A stretch of DNA of 64,000 nucleotides from Streptomyces sp. NBC_01591 (lineage in GTDB: Bacteria > Actinomycetota > Actinomycetes > Streptomycetales > Streptomycetaceae), in assembly GCF_035918155.1 (NCBI RefSeq), contig NZ_CP109328.1, positions 992,001 through 1,056,000 of the forward strand. The letters are read 5' to 3'. Numbering within the stretch: position 1 is the stretch's first letter; every line of letters starts with the position of its first letter. Positions 44,449 through 52,355 of the stretch are shown piece after piece. Under the pieces are notes generated by a model. It was not told the origin of the DNA. It saw only the letters and a list, made by a program, of their open reading frames with translations, and did no database searches. The translations under genes and the position numbers were made by a program.

Positions 44449-45099
44449 ATGAGCGATCAACTGAATGTAGAAGGCCAGGCGGCCCAGGTCGAGGCGGCGT
44501 GGGGCCGCATCGTGGCGTGGCTGGAGCAGCATGCCCCCACCTCGTACGCCTCCCTCCTGCCGCCCGCGACGGACGAAGAGATAGCCGCCGCCGACTCCCA
44601 GCTGAGGCAGCACCTCGGGTTCGGGCTGCCCGTGGAGCTGGGCGCGCTGTGGCGGCTGTGTGGCGGTGTGGAGCACCAGTACATCGAGGCTAATGAGGAA
44701 GAGGGCGAGGTCGGGTCGGGGGCGTTCTTGCCTGGCGGGATCCTGCTCGGCCCGGCGGATGCGCTCGGTCCGCGGCTGCCCGAGATCGGCCGCAGCGACG
44801 GGTGGGGCGCCGCGGTGGTTCCGTGGCTGACCGGCGACGAAACAGGCCCCGAGTCCGGGCACTACGTGGGCGCGGATGGCGTCGGAAACTGGTCGCTGCC
44901 GGACAACCTGGCCTGCGACAAGCCCGGCTATCCGTCGATCGCCGCCTATCTCGAAGCTGTGCACCGCACGCTCACCGAAGGGCCGGCGGATGCCATGGGG
45001 CCAGATGTGCCCGGCCTGGTGTGGGGCTGCCTGGTCTGGGATGACCCCGGCAGCCCGCTCCTGGACGATGCGCTGGAGCACTGGCGCCCCGTCCACTGA
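44449..45099 (+). CDS. SMI1/KNR4 (SUKH) family protein, possible nuclease immunity protein
   Basis: 216 residues from ATG 44449: VEAAWGRIVAWLEQHAPTSY, ASLLPPATDEEIAAADSQLR, QHLGFGLPVELGALWRLCGG (the SUKH block, about residues 15-75), then GAAVVPWLTGDETGPESGHY and YLEAVHRTLTEGPADAMGPD. It converges tail to tail (57 bp) with the secreted protein that ends in a NucA/NucB-like DNase domain. SUKH proteins are known immunity proteins against nuclease toxins, so a protective role is plausible, though convergent orientation is not the usual toxin-immunity arrangement. Confidence 0.85.
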   Translation: MSDQLNVEGQAAQVEAAWGRIVAWLEQHAPTSYASLLPPATDEEIAAADSQLRQHLGFGLPVELGALWRLCGGVEHQYIEANEEEGEVGSGAFLPGGILLGPADALGPRLPEIGRSDGWGAAVVPWLTGDETGPESGHYVGADGVGNWSLPDNLACDKPGYPSIAAYLEAVHRTLTEGPADAMGPDVPGLVWGCLVWDDPGSPLLDDALEHWRPVH

Positions 45100-45156
45100 C
45101 CACGCCCCGCCCGGGGGCCCGCCTGGCTGACGGACCTCCGGGCAGACGTGCAGTGG

Positions 45157-48100
45157 CTACGGCTTCTTCATCTCGCAGATGAGGTTCACCGCACCGGTGT
45201 TGCAGTCCTTGAACCACAGCTGACCGGGATTGACGGCGAACTCGTCGTCGTCGATGACCCGCATCTGCGCCAGGAACTCGTTGCCGTACTTGTTCATCGC
45301 GCCCTGGTTGACGAACCCCGACATCGAGGAACGGCCGCACTTCTCGCTGAACGTCGGCGCGTCGTAGCGGGTGTCATCAAGGAGGTGTTCACTGCCGTCG
45401 TCGGCCTTCGCCGCTACGGTCTGGATGCACTCGCCACCCCCGGCCGTGCCGGCCGGGTTCAACCCGCCCGCGGAAGCGGGCAGGCCGACAGACTCGTACG
45501 TCGAGGCGAACGGCACCTCATCACAGTTCACCTTGTCCGGTGTCGGAAGGGGGACCTGCGGACGGAACTCCGGGTGTAGGAACGTCTTCGGATGAGGCAC
45601 GAATCCCTTGGTGGGAACGTACCCGTCCGCTCGGTTGCCGCCGTAGTAGCCGCAGACCCGGCTACGGATCTTCTTCTTCGTCCACGTGGAGTCCACACGG
45701 CCGTTGTCCGCGTCGGGACGGTAGTGCAGTGGCTTGTCGATGGTCCCGAGGCCCTTGATCCCGGACTTGCTCTGAACCATCCACAGGTGAGCCGCAGCGG
45801 CCGGGTAGCGGGCAGCATCCATCTGGTACTCGGGAACGTACTGCGTCAGCACACATCCCGGCACGCCGTAGGAATCGACCTTGTCGCAGCGCACATCGAT
45901 GCCGGGTGAGCGGCCATCGCCGCTGTCAGTTTCGTCGTCCTTGCCCTCGACCGGCTCGTACTCGCTCTCCGGGTTGAAGATGAACCAGACCGGCAGCTTC
46001 CTGGACAAGCCGGCGTCGGAGGGGCCGACGCCGTCGGTGGACCCGTCCCACTTGTGCGTGGCGGTACCGGTGGCCATGTGGGAGTCGACCGGTGTGCCGT
46101 CGCCGCCACCCTTCCAGCTGAGGTCGCCGTAAAAGTCGAAGTTCCTCACATCCCTGCCGTCAGTGGCACCTTCGCAGGCACCGCTGAAGCACATCGAGTC
46201 GATGTGAGCGATGGGGTTGCCGTCGCCGAACAGTACGGACCTGTCATGCCCGGGGAAGTCGTTGTGAACCGGGTTCATCTGGATCCACGTCTTGATCGTC
46301 CCGTCGTGCCGGTCGGTCTTGACCTGGAAGGCGATCTCGAACTTGGCGTGGTGTTCTTCGATCTTGATGCCGTTGAGGTAGTACTCCTTCGTGTAGTTCA
46401 GGTCATAGAAGACACAGGCTTCGTTACGGGTGATCAGCGACTTCTGAGCCTCCCCGTACAGCGACGGCTGGCACCAGGAGCCGGTGACGACCGGATCGGG
46501 GTAGGAACCGGCCCGCGTCTTGTTCTGCTCGGCCAGTTCCTTCGCGGCCTTACGGGTTCCTTCCAGCGACCGCTCATCCTTCGGCAGGATGGTGACCGTC
46601 TCACCGCCCTTGCTCACGGTGCGCGACGAGCTGCCCTGCTTCCAGTCAGCAATACGCTGCGGGTCGTTGAAGTACGCCGCGACGTCGGAGTTCAGGTCCG
46701 GCTGCGGCAGCTTGATGTCGATCAGCCGAGCGCGGTTGTAGTCCCGGTTCCCAGCGGTGAACCCGTAGTCCTTGATCGGGCCCACGTTGCCCGCCCGGTC
46801 CACGCTGCGCGTCTGCGTCACGTGGTTGCCGTCAGCGGCCGGCGTTGCGGTGTAGGAGGCTTCGGGCGCTACGGCCTTGCCGGACAAGGCCGGCGTGGTG
46901 GTGCGTACCGATGCCCAGCCGTAGTCCTCGGCGTCGTCCTCGTACGGGTCGAAGCGGTACTGCACCTCATACGGAGACGGGTCGCCGGTCGTGACGTCGA
47001 AGAGGCCCTCGATTCCGGCGCCGCCGCCGCCCCAGTTCTCCGGGTAGGTGGCCGAGGTGACGCTCTGCGGCACATCAGGGGCGGTGGTGTCGACGACGAA
47101 CTGGGTCCAGGGGGACCAGCTGAGGTTGTAGTGCGTGCCGTCGTACGCGTTCGTGCGGAACTTGTACGTCTTGCCGTCCTGGAGCTGTCCGGCCGGGACG
47201 GTGACGGAGGCCGGCTTGCCCGAGGCGACGAAGGCGGACACGATCAGGCCCTCGCCGGCAGGGGTGGTGATCGGCGTGTTGGTGGCGGCGTCGTAGACCT
47301 GGAAGGTGCCGTTGACGGTGTCGCCGTCCGGGTCGGTGAAGGTGTCACGCAGGGTCGGGGTGGTGGTGTTCACCGCCCACACGCCCGCGTACGACCGGAA
47401 GGGCGCGCCGGCCTGCCGGTTCGTGCCGTCGGAGGGGCGGTAGTTGTAGGTGACGGACAGCTTGGGCTGGTTGGCCGCATTGTTCGCGGAGTTGACCCGC
47501 TTCCACGCCTTGGTGTCGTCGGTGGCGGCGCGCAGACCCATGTGGCCGCTGGTTGCCTTGGCGGACGCCCAGGACTGGACGAGCGTGTCGACGTCGGCGT
47601 TGATCCACCCGTCGGGCTGGGTGGCGGCGCAGTCCGGGTTGCCCTTGGTCTGCGTGGAGGAGTGGTACTCCTGCTTCCAGGTGGGCTGCGACGTCCACCG
47701 CGAGGACGTGGAGGGGGCGCTGGTGTCCCAGACGGTCCAGGACTGGGCGCTGCAGTCGGTGTTGCCGGAGTGGAAGTTCCACAGCGCCAGGTTGGTGTCG
47801 ACGATCAGCGCGTCCTGGATCGGCGTGGTGTTCCAGGTGATGAACGAGCGTGCGGTGCGCGGGGTGCCGTCGGCGTTCTTGGTGCCGGGGTTGCCGAGGT
47901 CGAGTTCGGTGTCGGTGGACCAGTCGACGGTCTCGCCCTGCTGCACGTAGGTGTCGAAGGTGTTCGACAGTGCGGAGGTGGACGGGTCGACGGTGACCGG
48001 GTACTGCGTATCAGGGTCGGCCAGGTAGTCGGCATCCGGCGTGACGACCAGGTCGACCTCACCGGCGCCCTTGTCGACGACCTGCATGTCGACGCGGACC

Positions 48101-48981
48101 CTGTTGGTGTGCTCCCCGGAGGTCTTGTCGACGGCCGCGTCCCACATGACCGGGGCGGGCATCGTGGCCCGCACGGCATTGGTCTTCACGTCGGTGAAGG
48201 TGACCGAACCGTCTCTGTTCGCCTTGGCCTTGAGGCCCTTGGCCTTGACCGGGAGGGTGTAGGCGTAGCCGCTGGCACTCGGCCGCTCCGCGATCTCGAC
48301 GAACTGCTCGAAGCCGGTGCGGGTCGCCTCCACGATGACATCCGCCCCGGGCACCGCGTTCTTGTAGCGGGCGCGCGTACCCTCCAGCACGGGCTCCGGA
48401 AGACCGCCCTTCCACTGCAGCGTCACGCTCTCGTCGCCTTGGCCGAGGGTGACCAGGTCGCGGGGCGCGGCGTCCTTCGCGGCACGCATGGAGGCGGCTT
48501 TGGTGCCGCCCTTGCCGGCCAGGCGCAGGCCCTTGGGGTGGTTCTTCGCGCCCACGGAGCCGTCGGCCGCGCGGGCAAGGGTGACGTCGACCTGCTGCCA
48601 CTTCCCGCCGCGCCAGACGCGTTCGGGACCGGAGGTGAGCTCCGTGGTCAGGGTGCCGTCGGGGTTGGCGACGGTGTACGTCGTCTCGGTCGTCTCGTCG
48701 GTGACGACGACCTTCTTACCGGTCTTCTTCGCCTCCAGGATCGCCCACGCCTTGGAGCCCTTGGCATGTGCGGCGGCCCAGGCCATGTCGGAGGCGAGGA
48801 TCTCGCCCTCGGACGGCTGCTGGGCCTTCGTCGGGGCCGACTTCGGCTCGGGGGTTGCCGCGACGGCCGTACCGCCGGCGACGAAAGCGGCCTCGGCGAC
48901 CAGCAGCAGCGCTGCTGCCGCCGCCCTACGGGACATCCGTCTGCCCCGTTTCGGCCCGGAGAACTGTGTGTCAAGAGACAC
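45157..48981 (-). CDS. Secreted DNRLRE-domain protein with C-terminal NucA/NucB-like deoxyribonuclease domain
   Basis: 1,274 residues from GTG 48979-48981 (AGAGGAAGG nine bases upstream). Signal peptide RRAAAAALLLVAEAAFVAGG cut near AVAATPE. Residues about 120-330 are a beta-rich region seen ahead of DNRLRE domains (VTLQWKGGLPEPVLEGTRAR); about 330-540 is DNRLRE (NTFDTYVQQGETVDWSTDTE, HMGLRAATDDTKAWKRVNSA). Fibronectin-like Pro/Thr segments follow, then a Cys-rich middle domain (about 880-1090). The C-terminal ~125 residues hold NCDEVPFASTYES (Cys1153-Asp-Glu1155), the NucA/NucB hallmark. It likely is an extracellular or contact-delivered DNase. No RHS repeats. Confidence 0.82.
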   Translation of the reverse strand: MSLDTQFSGPKRGRRMSRRAAAAALLLVAEAAFVAGGTAVAATPEPKSAPTKAQQPSEGEILASDMAWAAAHAKGSKAWAILEAKKTGKKVVVTDETTETTYTVANPDGTLTTELTSGPERVWRGGKWQQVDVTLARAADGSVGAKNHPKGLRLAGKGGTKAASMRAAKDAAPRDLVTLGQGDESVTLQWKGGLPEPVLEGTRARYKNAVPGADVIVEATRTGFEQFVEIAERPSASGYAYTLPVKAKGLKAKANRDGSVTFTDVKTNAVRATMPAPVMWDAAVDKTSGEHTNRVRVDMQVVDKGAGEVDLVVTPDADYLADPDTQYPVTVDPSTSALSNTFDTYVQQGETVDWSTDTELDLGNPGTKNADGTPRTARSFITWNTTPIQDALIVDTNLALWNFHSGNTDCSAQSWTVWDTSAPSTSSRWTSQPTWKQEYHSSTQTKGNPDCAATQPDGWINADVDTLVQSWASAKATSGHMGLRAATDDTKAWKRVNSANNAANQPKLSVTYNYRPSDGTNRQAGAPFRSYAGVWAVNTTTPTLRDTFTDPDGDTVNGTFQVYDAATNTPITTPAGEGLIVSAFVASGKPASVTVPAGQLQDGKTYKFRTNAYDGTHYNLSWSPWTQFVVDTTAPDVPQSVTSATYPENWGGGGAGIEGLFDVTTGDPSPYEVQYRFDPYEDDAEDYGWASVRTTTPALSGKAVAPEASYTATPAADGNHVTQTRSVDRAGNVGPIKDYGFTAGNRDYNRARLIDIKLPQPDLNSDVAAYFNDPQRIADWKQGSSSRTVSKGGETVTILPKDERSLEGTRKAAKELAEQNKTRAGSYPDPVVTGSWCQPSLYGEAQKSLITRNEACVFYDLNYTKEYYLNGIKIEEHHAKFEIAFQVKTDRHDGTIKTWIQMNPVHNDFPGHDRSVLFGDGNPIAHIDSMCFSGACEGATDGRDVRNFDFYGDLSWKGGGDGTPVDSHMATGTATHKWDGSTDGVGPSDAGLSRKLPVWFIFNPESEYEPVEGKDDETDSGDGRSPGIDVRCDKVDSYGVPGCVLTQYVPEYQMDAARYPAAAAHLWMVQSKSGIKGLGTIDKPLHYRPDADNGRVDSTWTKKKIRSRVCGYYGGNRADGYVPTKGFVPHPKTFLHPEFRPQVPLPTPDKVNCDEVPFASTYESVGLPASAGGLNPAGTAGGGECIQTVAAKADDGSEHLLDDTRYDAPTFSEKCGRSSMSGFVNQGAMNKYGNEFLAQMRVIDDDEFAVNPGQLWFKDCNTGAVNLICEMKKP

Positions 48982-49212
48982 GAAGTGATGCCTTCCTCTT
49001 GGGAATTCGATCGTCTGTGCGAAGCGCACAGACGGATGACGGTATGCACGCCAAGCGGAGGGCAGTAGTCCGGTTCCGGTCGTACGGAGGGCTTCGGATT
49101 GTGCAGGCCGTGATGGAGTTGATCTTGCAGGGGTGAGGCGCCTCAAACATCGGATTAGTCACACACTGGCGCAGGGCGAGGGGAGTACGCGGCTACTCGC
49201 CAGTCACCGATT

Positions 49213-49249
49213 CGCGGACATTCCGCGAACGATCCGCGGATATTCCGCG
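49213..49249. promoter_or_regulatory. Tandem 15-bp palindromes, possible operator
   Basis: CGCGGACATTCCGCG (49213-49227) and CGCGGATATTCCGCG (49235-49249) are near-identical palindromes with centres 22 bp apart, about two helical turns. They lie about 235-270 bp upstream of the nuclease-protein start and 195 bp before IS630 copy D. The spacing suggests cooperative binding of two dimers on one face of the DNA. The regulator is not identified; it is not the Streptomyces LexA or Zur consensus as I know them. Confidence 0.5.
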
Positions 49250-49443
49250 AGTAAACCGTGGATCTCGGACGAACCGACGACAAAGCCTCAGGCGGTTCTC
49301 AAGTCGTCGTGCCGAGTGGTGAATTCTGGCTGGAAACAAGCGTCCGGGCCTTCGACGCCGAGGAGAGATGCGGGCGACCACCCGGTGCAGGCGGAGTCAC
49401 GCAGTGCTACACGCCACCTGGCCGTAGACAGCTCAGGGGCCTA

Positions 49444-50617
49444 CTGACTTCGGCGTCTTGGGGTCTGGATTTGTGTCGGGAGGGGGACGCGGTCCGTCCG
49501 GGCTGGTACGCCGGAGGCATGCGGTATCCGGATGGGGGCGGGCTGACCGCCGAGCAGCGCAGGCGCCGGGAAGAGGTGCGGATGCGGGCCGTTGACCTCT
49601 TCGAGGAGGACGGGGAAGTCCCGTGCATCGCCCGGGAGTTACGGGTGAGTGAGAAGTCGGTCTACCAGTGGCGCCGTAGCTGGAGGACGGGCGGACGCGA
49701 GGCGCTGCGTTCCAAGGGCCCCTTCGGCTACGACTGCCACCTCGGCCCACACTTGCAGGCCAAGCTCGGGATGTGGCTGGAGGAGGGGCCGGCCGCGCAC
49801 GGCTGGGCGGATGACCAGGTGTGGACCGCCGCCCGGGTACGCACGCTGATTGGGCGGAAGTTCCACCTCTCCTACAGCGTCTCCGGGGTCACTCGGCTGC
49901 CGCACCGCATGGGCTACAGCGTGCAGATGCCCGCCCGGCCCGCCGCCGAACGCGACGAGGACGCGATCACCGCATGGCGGGAGGTGACCTGCAGGAGGTA
50001 AAATCCTCCGGGCGGCGACCGGGGCGTTCATCTGCTTCGAGGACGAAGCGGGCGTGACCGGCCGGCCGCCCAAGGGCCGCACCTGGGGCCGACGCGGCAT
50101 CACCCCCAGGATCAAGGTGCCCGGCCCCGGCCGCAGCCGGGGACGGCTCTCAGTGGCCGGGCTGCTGTGCTACCGGCCCGGGCTGCCCGCCCGCCTGTGC
50201 TACGGGCTGCGGCGGCGCACCGGCCGCAAGGGCGAGCGCCGCTCGCTCGGCGAGACGGACTACATCCGCCTGCTCGACGGCGCCCACCAACTGCTCAAGG
50301 CCCCGCTGATCGTGGTGTGGGACCGGCTGAGCACCCACACCTCCAAGACGATGAAGGCACTCGTTGCCGAGCGGGACTGGCTGACGGTGGTCCTGCTGCC
50401 CGGATACGCACCCGAGCTCAACCCGGTCGAGGGCCTGTGGGCGCACATCAAGCGGAGCCTGGCCAACCTGGCCGCACGCGCCCTCAGCGAGCTGGAGACT
50501 GTGCTCCGCAGGCGACTCAAGGCGCTGCAGTACCGGCACACCATCCTCGGCGGATTCCTCGCCGGAACCGGCCTCGCTCTCGACAGACCGAACTGACCCA
50601 GATATGCCGAAGTCAGG
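49444..50617 (+). mobile_element. IS630-family element, copy D
   Basis: About 1,174 bp. Ends CTGACTTCGGCGTCTTGGGG (left) and the complement of CCTGACTTCGGCATATC (right), flanked by TA at 49442-49443 and 50618-50619. Partner of copy C in the opposite orientation. The transposase is frameshifted. Confidence 0.85.
49519..50596 (+). pseudogene. IS630-family transposase, broken (copy D)
   Basis: orfA starts at ATG 49519 (MRYPDGGGLTAEQRRRREEV, HTH VSEKSVYQWRRSW) and ends prematurely at REVTCRR* because one G is missing (GTGACCTGCAGGAGG here, GTGACCTGGCAGGAGG in copy C). orfB reads KILRAATGAFICFEDEAGVT, LIVVWDRLSTHTSKTMK, PGYAPELNPVEGLWAH, with the DDE residues intact. Without the lesion, orfA and orfB would overlap at AGGAGGTAAAA, a natural -1 frameshift site. 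Copies C and D thus carry different inactivating deletions. Confidence 0.85.
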
Positions 50618-50718
50618 TAACGGGCAGTCCACAGACTGCCCGACTCGCCGGAAAGTTACGGGGCCGTGATCGCTCGCCCCGAAGCAGCTCCACCGACCTC
50701 ACTATCCGCTGCTGTGTC

Positions 50719-51039
50719 ATGACCGATGCAAGGTCCGGTCACTGCGCAGCGGTATGAAGTTCCAGTCCAGCCTCTGCTCCTCGTCCACTACCGGCGTGTA
50801 GTCGTTGAGGGGCTGGTTGCTCGAGAGACGTGGCGATCGCCTCCATGAGCAGCGGCAGGGACGTCCACATCTCGTGTGATCCGCGCATAAGGCCTTCCGC
50901 GGCCTCGGCTTCGTGGACGCGCCCCCGGTCGATCTCGGGACGGTGGTCCAGTACGAGGCAACCCCCGCCGACGTTCCGCGCGATGGGGATCAACTGCGGA
51001 TGTCCGTACAGGAGGCTGCTGACCCCGATCTTCATGAAG
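50719..51039 (-). pseudogene. SMI1/KNR4 family protein, 5'-truncated and frameshifted
   Basis: KIGVSSLLYGHPQLIPIARN, VGGGCLVLDHRPEIDRGRVH, MRGSHEMWTSLPLLMEAIAT-SLEQ, then in the next frame QPLNDYTPVVDEEQRLDWNF-I. This is the C-terminal half of an SMI1/KNR4 protein (third in the window). The IS6 element has removed its N-terminal half, and one base change near 50820 shifts the tail. Confidence 0.65.
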
Positions 51040-51905
51040 GGCGCTGTCAAGTTGTTGAGTATGTCGGTGTTTGACGGTGCGTCGTGGCCTGGTGGGGCCC
51101 GCGGTCCGGGCCTGTGGTCAGGCCGTGGTGGGCCGGCCGGCAGCTTGGGTGATCTGGTCCCAGATCGCGAAGCGGACGGTCATCTCGGCTCGGTGGTCGG
51201 AGGCTGTCATCAGGTGGCGGTGAGGGCGGAAGTGGGGTGAGATGCCGCTGAACGCGGACAGGAACCGCTGGGCCCCGCCGACGGAGCGGAATCCCTTCAT
51301 GGCGCGTTCGCGCTGCCGCGTGGGCTGGTGGGAGTTCTCCGCCCGGTTGTTCAGGCCCTTGTGGGATCGGTGTTCCCCCGAGGGCATGACCTCGCGGTGC
51401 GCCGCGCCGTAGGAACGGAGCTTGTCGGTGACGACCACCCGCGGCACCGTACGGGTCTTCTTCATCAGGCGGCGGAAGAAGCGTCCTGCCGCGGCCTTGT
51501 CCCGGCGGCTCTGCAGGAGGATGTCGAGCACGTTGCCGTCCTGGTCGACGGCCCGCCACAGGTACTTCTGCTCTCCGTTGATCTTCACGAAGACCTCGTC
51601 CAGGTGCCACTTGTCCCCGGGCCGTGGCCGACGGCGGCGCAGTCCGTCCGCGTAGGCCTGGCCGAACTTGGCGGACCAGCGGCGGATGGTCTCGTAGGAG
51701 ACGCTGACGCCGCGCTCGAGCATCAGCTCCTCGACCTCGCGGAAGGACAGCGGGAAGCGGAAGTACAGCCATACCGCGTGCGCGATCACCTCCACCGGGT
51801 ACCGGTGGCCCTTGTACGACGGCGACGCGGACGACACGAACGAATCCCTCCCCGGCACGACCAACCAGAAGATCATCCCACCCGGCCAGCCAACGTGACA
51901 GTGCC
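51040..51905 (-). mobile_element. IS6-family insertion sequence at a deletion junction
   Basis: 866 bp with inverted ends GGCGCTGTCAAGTTG (51040-51054) and the complement of GGCACTGTCACGTTG (51891-51905). The flanking 8-mers differ (TCATGAAG left, TCCCGAGC right), so there is no target duplication. The left flank is an SMI1/KNR4 gene and the right flank a helicase-associated gene, both cut at the element. This fits IS6-mediated deletion or recombination between two copies. Confidence 0.85.
51118..51837 (-). CDS. IS6-family transposase
   Basis: 239 residues from GTG 51835-51837 (VSSASPSYKGHRYPVEVIAH), the usual start for this family. HTH LSFREVEELMLERGVSVSYE then DDE core: KWHLDEVFVKINGEQKYLWR (Asp), VVVTDKLRSYGAAHREVM (Asp), GLNNRAENSHQPTRQRER (Glu). 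The open frame continues upstream without a stop into the helicase-associated gene fragment, giving a potential 319-residue fusion from an upstream GTG. Intact. Confidence 0.93.
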   Translation of the reverse strand: MSSASPSYKGHRYPVEVIAHAVWLYFRFPLSFREVEELMLERGVSVSYETIRRWSAKFGQAYADGLRRRRPRPGDKWHLDEVFVKINGEQKYLWRAVDQDGNVLDILLQSRRDKAAAGRFFRRLMKKTRTVPRVVVTDKLRSYGAAHREVMPSGEHRSHKGLNNRAENSHQPTRQRERAMKGFRSVGGAQRFLSAFSGISPHFRPHRHLMTASDHRAEMTVRFAIWDQITQAAGRPTTA

Positions 51906-52220
51906 TCCCGAGCTGCTCCAGCTCGGCGACGCGCCTGGCCTCCAGCGTCCCGGCCGCGTAGGTGCGGCGTTGGTCGGCGATCCACTGTCCGAGCGGATAC
52001 CCGCCGACCCCGCCCCAGTCCTCCGGGGTGACGGCCGTGTACGGCACCCGCAGCATGGTGTTCCCGGTCTCGCGCACCGTCCGGCCGCCTCGATCCCGCG
52101 CCGCCAGTAGGCGCCTTCCGGGTCGATGACCCGCAGCCGCACGAACTGCGCCGCCGCCCCGGGGTCGCGTTCCTCGCTGAACCGCAGCACCCCGCCGCCG
52201 CCCCGCTCACCCGCACGCCT
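51906..52220 (-). pseudogene. Helicase-associated (HA) domain fragment, fused in frame to IS6 transposase
   Basis: VLRFSEERDPGAAAQFVRLR, VIDPEGAYWRRGIEAAGR, then after a one-base shift VRETGNTMLRVPYTAVTPED and WGGVGGYPLGQWIADQRRTY, ending AELEQLG at the IS6 border. Same family as the fragment at 17346-18192, but a different portion and only moderately similar. The region 52221-52355 holds no recognisable gene. Confidence 0.65.
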
Positions 52221-52355
52221 GTGGTGAGTCCGCGTTCTCGTCTCTGGTGTTCGTACCGTCGGGGGTGTCGCGTCGTTGATCACACGAAGTCCGACCCGAC
52301 GACCAGGGCTCATGAGACACCCAGGCCGCGAAGAACACCTGCACATCCACATGCG

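Noticed and set aside
46054..49068. 1,004-codon open frame on the plus strand opposite the nuclease gene
   Set aside because: Low-complexity Gly/Val/Arg-rich shadow of the real minus-strand gene, caused by high GC at third positions; no signal, domain or RBS.
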